A stretch of 64,000 nt of DNA from Gemmata palustris (lineage in GTDB: Bacteria > Planctomycetota > Planctomycetia > Gemmatales > Gemmataceae), in the NCBI RefSeq assembly GCF_017939745.1, contig NZ_JAGKQQ010000002.1, forward strand, positions 372,001 to 436,000. The letters are read 5' to 3'. Shown here in pieces: positions 1 through 8,572 of the stretch (position 1 is its first letter; every line of letters begins with the position of its first letter). The notes under the pieces are model-generated. The model was given only the letters and a program-made list of their open reading frames with translations. It made no database searches and had not been told where the DNA came from. A program made the translations under genes and the position numbers.

Positions 1-206
1 TGCAGCGGGGGCCGGCCCGGTTCGATCTGGAGGTAGTCTTGCTCCCCCAGTGCCCAGGCGAACAGGCCCAGGGCACCGAGGGCGCTGAGGAGCCACCCGC
101 CGGCGGTGAGAGCGCACCGCCAGGCGCGCGATTCGGGGGGCGTGTCCCGCTCCCCGGTTCCCGCGGTCGGCGCGTTCGCGGCGGTGGCTGCGCGTTCACT
201 GATCAT
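1..206 (-). CDS. N-terminus of a membrane protein (cut by window start)
   Basis: This reading frame starts at an ATG whose first base is 206 and stays open to the window edge, giving 68 residues. The start overlaps the stop of the upstream lipoprotein gene in an ATGA (203-206), the classic mark of translational coupling, so it is the third gene of the minus-strand operon that begins with the DUF1559 gene. The visible part has about 30 polar residues and then a hydrophobic stretch (roughly residues 32-49, rich in Leu, Ala and Gly) that looks like one membrane helix. No family is recognisable from this fragment. Confidence 0.6.
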   Translation of the reverse strand, partial: MISERAATAANAPTAGTGERDTPPESRAWRCALTAGGWLLSALGALGLFAWALGEQDYLQIEPGRPPL

Positions 207-658
207 TGTTTCAGATCGATGTCATAGGTCACGTGATCGCGGTCGACGACCACGGCGAGTCCGGATTCTTCGGGCAGCGCGTACCGCGGCGGCAGCGCGA
301 CCTTGGGGGCGTCGGTGGGGTCGGCGGCCGGGGGGACCGGGCCGCCGGTCGAGGGCGGCAACTGTTGCTTCATGCGGAACCCCTCGGGCACCTTCATGTG
401 CGACTGGACCGTGACGACCGCGGTCCCGGTTCCGGTGGGGACGTTCGGGATCGTGTACTTCCCGTCGGTCCCGATCAGCCCGCGGACGATCTGCTTGTCG
501 GCGCAGTAGAAGACCACCGACCCGCCGGTGACCGGTTTGCCCTTGTAGGTCACGTGTCCGGTAACGGTCGCGGTTTTAGCCCCGCACCCGGCCGCCAGCA
601 GGCACCCGAGGGCGACGGCCCCCCACGGGACAACGAACGAACGAACGGGGCGGCGCAC
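203..658 (-). CDS. Secreted lipoprotein, carboxypeptidase-regulatory-like fold
   Basis: A 151-residue lipoprotein. The N-terminus carries a hydrophobic signal ending in a lipobox (LAAGC, Cys25), so it is probably lipidated and membrane anchored. The mature part begins with a short beta-rich segment (VTGHVTYKGKPVTGGSVVFY) typical of the planctomycete carboxypeptidase-regulatory-like lipoproteins, which often sit directly downstream of DUF1559 genes, as here (16 bp gap). The rest is rich in Pro and Val with no catalytic motif. Function is unknown; a structural or carbohydrate-binding role is conjecture. It is followed by an overlapping membrane protein gene. Confidence 0.8.
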   Translation of the reverse strand: MRRPVRSFVVPWGAVALGCLLAAGCGAKTATVTGHVTYKGKPVTGGSVVFYCADKQIVRGLIGTDGKYTIPNVPTGTGTAVVTVQSHMKVPEGFRMKQQLPPSTGGPVPPAADPTDAPKVALPPRYALPEESGLAVVVDRDHVTYDIDLKQ

Positions 659-673
659 GAGAGGCCTCCGGGG

Positions 674-1591
674 TCAGTACGAATCGGGGGCGATGACCTC
701 GCCGCCGGCGGGGGTACACAGGTACCACCAAGTGTAAGGGGTGATTCCGGACGAGAGGAACCGCACGCTCCCGTCCGCGAACGCGGTCTGGATGCCGCCC
801 GGGTGCGGCGACGAGGCCATCGTCGGGTCGCACCCGCCGTTGTACGGCTGCGGTTGGGCGACGAACTTCGACGCCGGGCCGTAGCTGTACCCGTTCCACG
901 AGACCCCGAACCCCGGGTGGTACGGCTGGAGCCCCGAACCGGTGAAGTAGTAGGCCCACAAGTTGCCCCCGGCCGGGTAGCTCCCGTTGAAGCACTGCGC
1001 GTACTTTTCGGCCATCAGGATCGTGTTCGACGCCCCGTCCGGGAACGTCGCGAGGAGCAGCGCCCGGTTGTCGGGCGCGTTGATCCGCCCCTCGGGGCTG
1101 ACCCGCGCCACCACCTGCACGTTCACCGCGTAGCTCGCGACGCCCCAGAAGTTCCCGGCCAGGTCGCTGGCGCGCCCGTCGGCGGGCACGCTCGGGTCCG
1201 AGGGGCACAGGTACGTCTTGACCGGTTGCGAATAGACCTGGTTGTTGGCCGCGAAGTGGCACCCGAGGGCGTAGGACCGCTCGTACAGGGCCTCTTCTTC
1301 GATGAACGGCAGCAGGTGAAAGTGGTACGTACCGTAGTTGCTGTCCGCGGGCCAGTACCCCAACCCCGGCGGCAGCGCCCGGTGGGTATCGTGCGCCATC
1401 TGGGAGCCCAGGCCGATCTGTTTCAGGTGGTTCCCGCACTTGATCCGCGCGGCAGCGGCTCGAACCTTCTGAACGGCCGGGAGGAGCAGCCCGATCAGGA
1501 CCGCGATGATGGCGGTGACGACGAGCAACTCGATCAGCGTGAAGCCCCGGCGCGCGGCGCGCGGGAATTGGGGGCGGGGCGTTCGATTCAC
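674..1591 (-). CDS. DUF1559 pseudopilin-like protein (H-X9-DG family)
   Basis: A 305-residue protein with a type IV pilin/pseudopilin leader: basic residues followed by [19 protein letters not shown] (about 15-33), which would be cleaved at Gly-Phe and methylated by a prepilin peptidase. A helix rich in Ala and Arg and a region with NHLKQIGLG follow. Near the C-terminus, [17 protein letters not shown] matches the H-X9-DG signature of planctomycete DUF1559 proteins. These are abundant in the phylum and their exact role is unknown; assembly by a type II secretion or pilus-like machine is inferred from the leader. It is the first gene of a minus-strand operon with the lipoprotein and membrane protein. 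Confidence 0.9.
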   Translation of the reverse strand: MNRTPRPQFPRAARRGFTLIELLVVTAIIAVLIGLLLPAVQKVRAAAARIKCGNHLKQIGLGSQMAHDTHRALPPGLGYWPADSNYGTYHFHLLPFIEEEALYERSYALGCHFAANNQVYSQPVKTYLCPSDPSVPADGRASDLAGNFWGVASYAVNVQVVARVSPEGRINAPDNRALLLATFPDGASNTILMAEKYAQCFNGSYPAGGNLWAYYFTGSGLQPYHPGFGVSWNGYSYGPASKFVAQPQPYNGGCDPTMASSPHPGGIQTAFADGSVRFLSSGITPYTWWYLCTPAGGEVIAPDSY

Positions 1592-2020
1592 GATCGTGGC
1601 TCCGAAGTTGGGCGCGACCCGGTGCCGGTGTAATGGAAGTGCTCGGCTCTGAAGCCCGACGATCTGGCGAACAACGTATTTATTTTCGTCAGTGCGGAGA
1701 GCGGGCGACGCCCCACCCCGTGGTGGTTCGTTAGAGGTTCCGGTGGCAAACGGGGACTGTGCGAATCTAGGTCGCGATGAGGTGGTTCACAAGGCGCCCG
1801 CGCGGTACTTTTCGGGTATTATTTCAATATCGCACGAAAATCACTCTCGTGGATGGTTCGATCGTAAGCTCGTTAGGGGTTCTACGGACGGGAGTTCTTG
1901 CGGGCACGTAATATTCGAGCACCAGTTCAACGCGGTGTTCTTGAACAGTCGCACCGAGGGGCGGCGCTCTCGGGCTCCACTAGCACCTCGTCGTTGCTCA
2001 CAGGTGGGCAAGAGCGCCAG
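1592..2020. other. Intergenic region, no gene seen
   Basis: About 430 bases between two minus-strand genes, with local AT-richer patches near 1670-1690 and 1808-1840. It should hold the promoter of the DUF1559 operon, but I see no convincing -35/-10 pair and no conserved reading frame. Open frames across it on the plus strand are by-products of GC-skewed codons. Confidence 0.4.
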
Positions 2021-2824
2021 TTACTTCGGCGTGCGGTCGTGGGCCTGCTCCCACTCCTCTTGCTCGAGGCGCAGGCGCTCGTCCATCTCGTCGAGTTCGG
2101 CGGTGCGCCGGTGCATCGCGAGTTCGGCCCGGTCGAGTTCGGCCGCCCGGCGGTCCAGTTCGATCCGCTCTTCGGCCAGCGCCGCCCGCCGCGATTCGAT
2201 TTGGTCGATGGTCGCGCGCAGTTCCGCCGTGCGCCGGTCAATATCCGCGGCGCGGGCCTCGGACCGGCTCGCGCGCCCCTCGCGCGCCGTCTGCTCTGCT
2301 TCGCGCGCCGCCTGCTCCGCTTCGCGCGTGAGGAACGCGGCCTCTTTCGTGGCCACTTCCGCTTCGCGGCGGGCGAGTTCGTCGGCGGCCCGGGCGAGCG
2401 CGCCTTGCTGCCGGTGCAGTTCCTGCTTGCGCTGCATCGTCACCACCTCGAAGCGCGACTCCGCTTCGGTCAGTTCGTGGCGCCGTTGGTGGAGCTCGGT
2501 GAGCCGGGCCGCGACGTACTGTGAGAAGTGCTCGGCCTCCGCTGCCATATAGTCGCCGGTGTAAATCGGCTCTTCGCGCGGGGGCGGGGCGACCGGGGCC
2601 GGGGGCGGGACCGTGGCGCCGGGTTCCGGAGGCGCGGCCGCGCCGCTGTCGACCCAGATCGGGAACGAGTCGTCCTGAACCGGGGACGGGGCCGGGCGGT
2701 CCCGGATCTCGTCGAGCGACACAACGGTCTGGCAACTCGGGCAGATCACGGTCTGCAGGTCGCCCAGGCCGTCGGGGAGACGGCCGCGGAACCCACAACC
2801 GGGGCAGTTCACGATCAAATTCAT
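2021..2824 (-). CDS. Zinc-ribbon, coiled-coil protein of unknown function
   Basis: A 267-residue protein. The N-terminus has a zinc ribbon of the CPGC/CPSC type (Cys7, Cys10, Cys28, Cys31), like the MJ0042-type fingers of many planctomycete proteins. A proline-rich linker (about 45-85) follows, then a long charged region rich in Glu, Arg and Ala (about 90-260) with strong heptad character, so an extended coiled coil is predicted. The chosen start is the internal ATG just before the ribbon; an upstream start would add 13 unlike residues. There is no signal peptide, so it is probably cytoplasmic. A scaffold role is guesswork. Confidence 0.65.
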   Translation of the reverse strand: MNLIVNCPGCGFRGRLPDGLGDLQTVICPSCQTVVSLDEIRDRPAPSPVQDDSFPIWVDSGAAAPPEPGATVPPPAPVAPPPREEPIYTGDYMAAEAEHFSQYVAARLTELHQRRHELTEAESRFEVVTMQRKQELHRQQGALARAADELARREAEVATKEAAFLTREAEQAAREAEQTAREGRASRSEARAADIDRRTAELRATIDQIESRRAALAEERIELDRRAAELDRAELAMHRRTAELDEMDERLRLEQEEWEQAHDRTPK

Positions 2825-3039
2825 GGCGCGAATCGAGCCGGGCGACGGGTAATTCGGCGCCACGCCGGGACGATCTATCGCGTCTCAGAACATGGCGTCG
2901 TACTCATTGTGCGGGCCGGGCCCGCCGGTTTTGAGATTCTAGCTTACACCGAACCCGGACGCCAGTTTCTAATGTCGCGTCGGAATCGCGAAGCGGGCGC
3001 GTAGAATATTGTCGCACTCGAACCGACGCGGAGGACCCC

Positions 3040-3993
3040 ATGACGCGACCCGTTCTCGCAGTTGCGGTCGGGCTACTGGTGCTGGCGACCGCACCCGGCA
3101 CGGACCAGCCGCCCGTTGTCCCCTCTCCTCCCCTGCCGAAGTCGGTCCCCGCGCCGCGGGCCGTGACCACCGAGAAAAACGTGGTGTACGACACCATCGA
3201 GAAGGAGCGCCTGTACCTCGACGTCTCGGCCCCCAAAGAGGGCGGGCCGTACCCGTGCATCGTGCTCCTGCACGGCGGCGCGTGGGTCGGCGGGAGCCGG
3301 AAAGACCTGTCGGTCGGCGACAAGGGTAAGGACGGGACGGTCGGCCCGAGCCTGATCGAAGAGGTCGCGGCGCGCGGGTACGTGGTCGCATCGGTCGGCT
3401 ACCGGCTCGCGCCCAAGCACCAGTTCCCGGCCCAAATTCAGGACGCGCGCGCCGCGGTGCGGTTCCTGCGCGCCGGCGCGAAGACCTACCGCATCGACCC
3501 GGACAAGTTCGCCGCGGCCGGGTTCTCGGCCGGCGGGCACCTCGCGCTCTTGCTCGGGCTCGCGGACAAGGTAGACGGCTGGGACGCGGGCGGGAACACC
3601 GAACAGAGTTCGCGCGTGCAGTGCGTGGTGGACTTCTTCGGCCCCACGGACCTGTCGCTGTACAACACCGAGTCGATCCGGGATGCGTACCTCGTACCGG
3701 TGTTCGGGAAGAGCGCGAAGACCGACAAAGAAGTTTTCAAGAAGGCGTCCCCGATCACTTACGTCTCGAAGACCGCGCCCCCGGTCCTGATGTTTCACGG
3801 GACGTTCGACCTCGTCGTGCCGGTGGTCCATTCGGAGACGCTTCACAAGAAACTCCAGGACGCCGGCGCGACGTCCGAGCTCGTCACCGTGTTCGCCGAG
3901 GGCCACGGGTGGAACGGGCGCGCGTTCACGAAGAGCGTCAACACCGCACTCGCGTTCCTCGACACCCACCTGAAGGGGAAGGACAAGAAGTGA
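3040..3993 (+). CDS. Secreted alpha/beta-hydrolase (esterase/lipase, BD-FAE-like)
   Basis: A 317-residue hydrolase with an N-terminal signal peptide (about 1-20). The oxyanion-hole motif HGGAW is at 78-82 and the nucleophile elbow GFSAGG puts the catalytic serine at 163. The acid is probably the Asp of GTFDLVVP (about 257) and the base the His of EGHGW (about 288). This is the hormone-sensitive-lipase/BD-FAE arrangement seen in carbohydrate-ester esterases. A strong Shine-Dalgarno (GGAGG) lies 5 bases upstream of the ATG. Likely substrates are small acyl or acetyl-xylan-type esters, but specificity cannot be read from sequence. It appears monocistronic. Confidence 0.88.
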   Translation: MTRPVLAVAVGLLVLATAPGTDQPPVVPSPPLPKSVPAPRAVTTEKNVVYDTIEKERLYLDVSAPKEGGPYPCIVLLHGGAWVGGSRKDLSVGDKGKDGTVGPSLIEEVAARGYVVASVGYRLAPKHQFPAQIQDARAAVRFLRAGAKTYRIDPDKFAAAGFSAGGHLALLLGLADKVDGWDAGGNTEQSSRVQCVVDFFGPTDLSLYNTESIRDAYLVPVFGKSAKTDKEVFKKASPITYVSKTAPPVLMFHGTFDLVVPVVHSETLHKKLQDAGATSELVTVFAEGHGWNGRAFTKSVNTALAFLDTHLKGKDKK

Positions 3994-4109
3994 AGACCCG
4001 CTCCGAGTTTGGCGTTTCGTCTCTGGTGGCTCGTGTCTCGGGTTTGGAGCGCGGGCGACGCGCACATAACCGAAACTTCACCCAAGCACCAAACTTCCCT
4101 CGCACCCTT

Positions 4110-4238
4110 GTGCGCTACGCCCTCTTCGCGCTCCTCACAGCGGCACTCGCGCTCCCGCTATTCGCACACGGGTGCCACAGCGACGACGTCGATCACGAAC
4201 CACTGGTTTTCCCGGTTCGCTTCAACGGCGACCGATGA
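4110..4238 (+). CDS. Possible small secreted or lipoprotein peptide
   Basis: A possible 42-residue product starting at GTG. It begins with a basic residue and a hydrophobic run (about residues 4-18) followed by HGC, which resembles a weak lipobox, then a short acidic tail. There is no clear Shine-Dalgarno and no homologue that I recognise. It may be a chance frame in the gap between the esterase and the next small protein. Confidence 0.22.
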   Translation: MRYALFALLTAALALPLFAHGCHSDDVDHEPLVFPVRFNGDR

Positions 4239-4493
4239 TCCGCTCACAGGGCACACCCGGCGAAACTGCAAAGCGAGTTACGCGGTGACGTCACTGCGGG
4301 CGGCCAACGCCCGCGCGGGCCGAAAATCGCAGCGAGAACAGGCGAAAGTCGATGAGAAACTTATGAATTGCCGGGCCGCTGCTTGCGGTCCGGTGTTGGG
4401 ATACTTACGATTGCCCCGGAAGGGTAAGCCCAATCGCTGCCGCACCCGGCGACTCGCGCCGGAACGGTTTCACACCCCCCTCGGAGTTCTTGC

Positions 4494-4817
4494 ATGCGTA
4501 AGATGCTGTTGGCTCTCGTCGCACTGTTCGCGATGGCCGGCCTCGTGGTCGCGGTCGAAGTGACCGTCGTGAAGTTCGATAAGGACAAGAAGGAAATCAC
4601 GGTCAAGGAAGGCGACAAGGAGAAGACCTACAAGATCTCCGACAAGGCCAAGTTCAGCGTGACCGACAAGGACGGCAACTCGAAGGAAGCCAAGTACGAA
4701 GACTTCGAGAAGCGCGCCTCCGGTAAGGGCGGCAAGGGCGGCGTGAAGCTCGACATCAAGACCGAGAAGGAAGAACTGACCGAAGCGACCTGGAAGGGCC
4801 GCGGCGGGAAGAACTAA
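4494..4817 (+). CDS. Small secreted lysine-rich protein
   Basis: A 107-residue protein with a clear signal peptide (MRKMLLALVALFAMAGLVVA) and a short mature domain very rich in Lys, Glu and Asp (KFDKDKKEITVKEGDKEKTYK). The alternating pattern suggests a small beta-sheet domain exported to the periplasm or surface. No catalytic motif is seen and I do not recognise a named family, although similar KEGDK-type small secreted proteins are common in planctomycetes. Lysine is encoded almost only by AAG, in keeping with the genome's GC bias. The gene ends 20 bases before a perfect hairpin terminator, so it is a single-gene transcript. Confidence 0.8.
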   Translation: MRKMLLALVALFAMAGLVVAVEVTVVKFDKDKKEITVKEGDKEKTYKISDKAKFSVTDKDGNSKEAKYEDFEKRASGKGGKGGVKLDIKTEKEELTEATWKGRGGKN

Positions 4818-4836
4818 CTCTTTCTGTGCTCCCACG

Positions 4837-4872
4837 CGAGGCCCGGCCAATTGGCCGGGCCTCGTGTTTTTG
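4837..4872 (+). terminator. Intrinsic terminator after the lysine-rich protein
   Basis: Positions 4838-4863 form a perfect 26-base palindrome (13-bp arms around GGCCAATTGGCC) followed by TGTTTTTG. It lies just after the stop at 4817 and before the permease start at 4951. Confidence 0.75.
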
Positions 4873-4950
4873 GGGGCCGTGGCCGCGCTGAGCGGCACCC
4901 GATTTGCGTTGATTCTCCCCGTCTGCATCGAATCGATGCGAGGAGAATTC

Positions 4951-6111
4951 ATGATCCGCAACGGGCTGCCCGAAACACCTCCCACACGTCTTCCCGATCC
5001 CGCCCCGCCCATCGCGCACGAAGAAGGGCCGCTCGCCACCGGGGAACGGTTCCGCCCGTTCGCGCTGGCCGCGATCACCGTCGCTCTCGTTGCGCTGTGC
5101 GTGGTCCTGGCGCTCCCGCTCCTGCCCGCGATCACCTGGGGGATCGCCCTGGCCGTTCTCGCGTGGCCGCTGCACACCTGGGTTCGGAAGCGGCTCTTTG
5201 CCCACCGCACCGGGGCCGCGCTCCTCACGTCCGTGGTGGTAACGGCCGCTATCGTCTTGCCGAGCGTCTTCGTCGCCAATCAGGTCGCGCGCGAAGCCGC
5301 GTCCGCGGCCGACCAGGTGCGCGAGGACCAAGCGAAGGGAACGCTGAGCGCCCGAGTCGCGGCCGTGCCCGGGATGAGTGGCGTTCTGGAGTGGGTGGAC
5401 CGTGCGGAGATCGATCTGAATGCGGAAGCCCAACGGATCGTGCGCGCGTCTCTGGGCAACGGGTTGGCACTGGCAGAGGGATCTCTGATGGCAGTGTTTC
5501 AAGCCGTGATCGCGCTGTTCATTCTCTTCTACGCGCTCCGCGATCGGACCGAGCTGCTGGCGGCCGTGCGCAGGCTTCTCCCGCTACGCAAGCCGGAGGC
5601 GGAGCGCCTCTTCGACGGCGCGAACGATTCGGTCTTCGCGAACCTGTACGCCACGCTCGTCACCAGTGCCATTGATGGGATCGGTACCGGGCTGATGTTC
5701 TGTGCCGTCGGGTTACCGGCTCCGGTCACCTGGGGCGTGGTGACGTTCGTCCTCAGTTTCGTCCCGATCCTCGGCACGTACATCGTGTGGATGCCGGCCG
5801 CAGCGTACCTCGCCCTGAGCGGGAACTGGGGCGGCGCGGTGGCGATGGTGGCGTTCGGGGTCGCGTCCTGGGTCGTGGTGGACAACTTCGTGTACGTCCG
5901 GGTGGCGGGCCAGCGGATGCACCTGCACGAGGTCCCCGCGCTGATCGCGTTCCTCGGCGGATTGGCCTTATTCGGCGCATCGGGCGTGATCCTCGGCCCC
6001 GCGATCCTTGCGGTAACGGTCGCGCTTTTGGAAGTGTGGCACGCCCGCGCCACGAGCACCGAACTTCCCGCAACCGGTGAAGCTGGGAAGCCGGAAATCG
6101 GCCGCGGATGA
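4951..6111 (+). CDS. AI-2E family transporter (PerM-like permease)
   Basis: A 386-residue integral membrane protein of the AI-2E/PerM (UPF0118) family. About eight hydrophobic segments follow the family layout: two near the N-terminus, a third, a long soluble portion, then four or five more, including the typical FVLSFVPILGTYIVWMP helix pair and a C-terminal LIAFLGGLALFGASGVILGP segment. Family members are proposed to export signalling molecules such as autoinducer-2 or to act as ion antiporters; the substrate here is unknown. The start at 4951 is preferred over upstream candidates because AGGAG lies 5 bases before it. Confidence 0.88.
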   Translation: MIRNGLPETPPTRLPDPAPPIAHEEGPLATGERFRPFALAAITVALVALCVVLALPLLPAITWGIALAVLAWPLHTWVRKRLFAHRTGAALLTSVVVTAAIVLPSVFVANQVAREAASAADQVREDQAKGTLSARVAAVPGMSGVLEWVDRAEIDLNAEAQRIVRASLGNGLALAEGSLMAVFQAVIALFILFYALRDRTELLAAVRRLLPLRKPEAERLFDGANDSVFANLYATLVTSAIDGIGTGLMFCAVGLPAPVTWGVVTFVLSFVPILGTYIVWMPAAAYLALSGNWGGAVAMVAFGVASWVVVDNFVYVRVAGQRMHLHEVPALIAFLGGLALFGASGVILGPAILAVTVALLEVWHARATSTELPATGEAGKPEIGRG

Positions 6112-6152
6112 CCACCGATAGCGCGGATAACGGGCTCGGCCAATCTTCGCCA

Positions 6153-6223
6153 TCGCGATCGGGTACCGAAAGCCGCGTACTCCACTTCGATGAGGTGGAG
6201 TACGCGGTTTTCGGTACCCGATC
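6153..6223. repeat. Long near-perfect hairpin, 31-bp stem
   Basis: Arms 6153-6183 and 6193-6223 pair over 31 bp with one G/A difference that still allows a G-U pair in RNA; the loop is 9 bases (6184-6192). It sits between the permease stop (6111) and the lactonase start (6299). It has no U-tract, so a simple intrinsic terminator is less likely than a palindromic repeat or RNA-processing structure. Confidence 0.85.
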
Positions 6224-6298
6224 GCACCTCGGGCCATTATCATCAACCCGCTTCCCCGGTCGGGGAACTGGTTTCTCGCTGGCTCAAGGAGACTCTCC

Positions 6299-7408
6299 AT
6301 GTCACTCGCGCGCATCGCACTCGTGGCCGCGTTCCTCGCGGTCGGGTCCGTGGCGTCGGCCGCCGACCACTGGGTGTACTTCGGCGTGTACACGGGCAAA
6401 GGTGAAAAGGACAGCAAGGGCATCTACCGGTCCCGGTTCAACGACGCGACCGGCAAACTGACCGAGCCGGAACTCGCGGCCGAAATGGGCAGCCCGTCCT
6501 TCGTGACGATCCACCCCAACAAGAAGTTCCTCTACGCGGTCGGTGAGGGCGGCGGGAAGGACGGCGGACCGGTCGTCGCATTCGCAATCGACACCGGGAC
6601 CGGGGCGCTCAAGAAGCTGAACGAGGACAAGAGCGGCGGGAGCGGCCCGTGCCACGTCGTCGTCAGCCCGAACGGGGATTACGCCGCGGTCGCGAACTAC
6701 GGCGGCGGGAGCACCTGCGTGTTCGCGGTGGGTGAGGACGGCAAACTCGGCAAGCGGATCGGGTTCGTGCAGCACAAGGGGAGCAGCGTCGACAAGGGGC
6801 GCCAGGGCGAACCGCACGCGCACTGCTGTGCGTTCGTTGGCGGCCATCTCGTCACGGTGGACCTCGGTCTGGACCGCGTCAAGGCGTTCCAGATCGACCC
6901 GGCGAAGGGGCTGATCGAGCTCGAAAAGGAAGACATCGTTACGCCCGCCGGGAGCGGCCCGCGCCACATCGCCCTCGTGTCCGGTTCCCCCTTCGCCTAC
7001 GTGTGCGGGGAACTCGATTCGACCGTGAACGTGGTCAAGGAGGGCAAGGTGGTGCAGTCGCTCTCGACGCTGCCGAAACCGACACCGGGCAACTCCACCG
7101 CCGAGTGCATCCTCTCGCCGGACGGCAAGTTCGTGTACGTCTCGAACCGCGGGCACAACAGCATCGCGGTGTTCAAGGTGAACGAGGACCACAAGCTGAC
7201 CGCGGCCGGGCATATCACGGGGGACATCCAGATCCCGCGCAACTTCAACATCGACCCGTCGGGCAAGTGGATGCTGATTGCCAGTCAGGACGGCGGGAAA
7301 GTGGGCGTGTGGGAACTTGATGCGAAGACCGGCGGCGCCAAGGAGACCGGCACCACAGTGAAGCTGAACAAGTGCGTCTGCGTGAAGTTCGTGCCCGTTG
7401 TGAAGTGA
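6299..7408 (+). CDS. Secreted lactonase-family beta-propeller (6-phosphogluconolactonase-like)
   Basis: A 369-residue protein with a signal peptide (about 1-21) followed by repeated blades typical of the seven-bladed lactonase/Pgl family: YFGVYTGKGEKDSKGIYR, PSFVTIHPNKKFLYAVGE, GGSGPCHVVVSPNGDYAAVANY, GSGPRHIALV and ILSPDGKFVYVSNRGHNSIAVF. Cytoplasmic relatives hydrolyse 6-phosphogluconolactone; the signal peptide here means the natural substrate is probably another lactone or sugar acid outside the cytoplasm. AAGGAG lies 9 bases before the ATG. It is probably monocistronic. Confidence 0.87.
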   Translation: MSLARIALVAAFLAVGSVASAADHWVYFGVYTGKGEKDSKGIYRSRFNDATGKLTEPELAAEMGSPSFVTIHPNKKFLYAVGEGGGKDGGPVVAFAIDTGTGALKKLNEDKSGGSGPCHVVVSPNGDYAAVANYGGGSTCVFAVGEDGKLGKRIGFVQHKGSSVDKGRQGEPHAHCCAFVGGHLVTVDLGLDRVKAFQIDPAKGLIELEKEDIVTPAGSGPRHIALVSGSPFAYVCGELDSTVNVVKEGKVVQSLSTLPKPTPGNSTAECILSPDGKFVYVSNRGHNSIAVFKVNEDHKLTAAGHITGDIQIPRNFNIDPSGKWMLIASQDGGKVGVWELDAKTGGAKETGTTVKLNKCVCVKFVPVVK

Positions 7409-7487
7409 GTGCGCGTCCTTTTGAGGCCGATTGCGGTGTTGTGCGTCGCACGGGCTGGAGGCTCAAGGACGGGTGTGTTGTTTGTGT

Positions 7488-7716
7488 AGCCCCGGATGGG
7501 GCGACCGAGTGTAGCCAGGGGTGAAGCGCAGCGCAACCCCTGGTAGACCAGCACAAGATGAGCCGGCCCCGTGAGGGGCGACAGCCAATCCGAGGCGCTG
7601 TCGCCCCTCACGGGGCCGGCTCATCTTTGCATTCGTTCGTCGGTGTTCGTGGAAGCCCGCCAGGGGTTGCGCTAGCGCTTCACCCCTGGCTACGATCGGT
7701 CGCCCCATCCGGGGCT
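7488..7716. repeat. Nested palindromic repeat element, copy 1
   Basis: This 229-base element has two layers. Outer arms 7488-7542 and 7660-7716 are nearly perfect inverted copies. Inside them, 7557-7585 and 7597-7625 form a perfect 29-bp stem with an 11-base loop. The same modules recur in opposite orientation around 12748-12976. No protein is encoded. It fills most of the gap between the lactonase and pirin genes, which converge on it. Confidence 0.9.
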
Positions 7717-7783
7717 TAAAACACGGTTTCGTATCTGATCCGTGTTATCTGCGTTCATCCGCGGCGCATTGATTCGACCAATT

Positions 7784-8479
7784 CTACGCCAGATCGAACA
7801 GCAGCACTTCGCCGTCGCCGGTCACGGTCAGTTCCGTCTCGTCTTCCACTGCGACCGCGTCACCGGCTACGAGCTTCGTGCCGTTCACGGTCGCGGCGCC
7901 GGTGGCCACGTGCAGGAACGCGGCGCGCCCGGATCGCAGTTCGTGGCGGACGGTGTCGCCCGTCGCGAGCTTCGTCTGGTACACTCGCACGTCCTGGTGG
8001 ATGACGAGTGACCCGTTCTCCCCGGCGGGCGACGCGATCAGCGCCCACTTCCCGCCCTTGTCCGCGTCGGTGAACACCTTCTGCTGGTAGCCCGGCGTGT
8101 GCCCGCGCTTGTCGGGGAGCAGCCAGATCTGCAGCAGGTGAACCGGCGCCTCGTCGGACGGGTTGAACTCGCTGTGCGTGATCCCCGTGCCGGCCGTCAT
8201 CGCCTGCCACTCGCCGGCCCGGATCACCTCGCCGTTGCCCATGCTGTCGGCGTGTTCCAGCGCCCCGGTGAGCACGCAGGTGAGGATCTCCATGTCCCGG
8301 TGCGGGTGCGTGGGGAACCCGCCGCCCGGCGCGACGCGGTCGTCGTTAATGACCCGCAGCGCGCGGAACTGGTGGTGCATCCGGTCCTGGTAGTCGCCGA
8401 ACGAGAAGGTGTGCCGGCTGTCGAGCCAGCCGCCGTACTTCGTTACGCCGCGATCGGTGCCCTTGCGAATGGTGAGCAT
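7784..8479 (-). CDS. Pirin family protein (YhaK-like)
   Basis: A 231-residue bicupin of the pirin family. The first cupin carries the metal-binding pattern PTHPHRDMEILT with a downstream GTGITHSEFNPS, giving the His-His-His-Glu set expected of pirins. The C-terminal region (LATGDTVRHELRSGRAAFLHVATGAATVNG) forms the second cupin. Bacterial pirins include quercetinases and redox-sensing proteins; the actual substrate is unknown. The ATG at 8479 is chosen over a GTG 21 bases upstream because family members begin close to the MLTIRKG segment. It is transcribed towards the palindromic element. Confidence 0.88.
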   Translation of the reverse strand: MLTIRKGTDRGVTKYGGWLDSRHTFSFGDYQDRMHHQFRALRVINDDRVAPGGGFPTHPHRDMEILTCVLTGALEHADSMGNGEVIRAGEWQAMTAGTGITHSEFNPSDEAPVHLLQIWLLPDKRGHTPGYQQKVFTDADKGGKWALIASPAGENGSLVIHQDVRVYQTKLATGDTVRHELRSGRAAFLHVATGAATVNGTKLVAGDAVAVEDETELTVTGDGEVLLFDLA

Positions 8480-8572
8480 TGGTACGTCCAGTGGTGCCAC
8501 CGCGTGTCCATCGGTGACACCACTAGATACCGGTCCGCGGGTCAGAGCTTTCAGGCGGAGGGGCTGGAGGGG

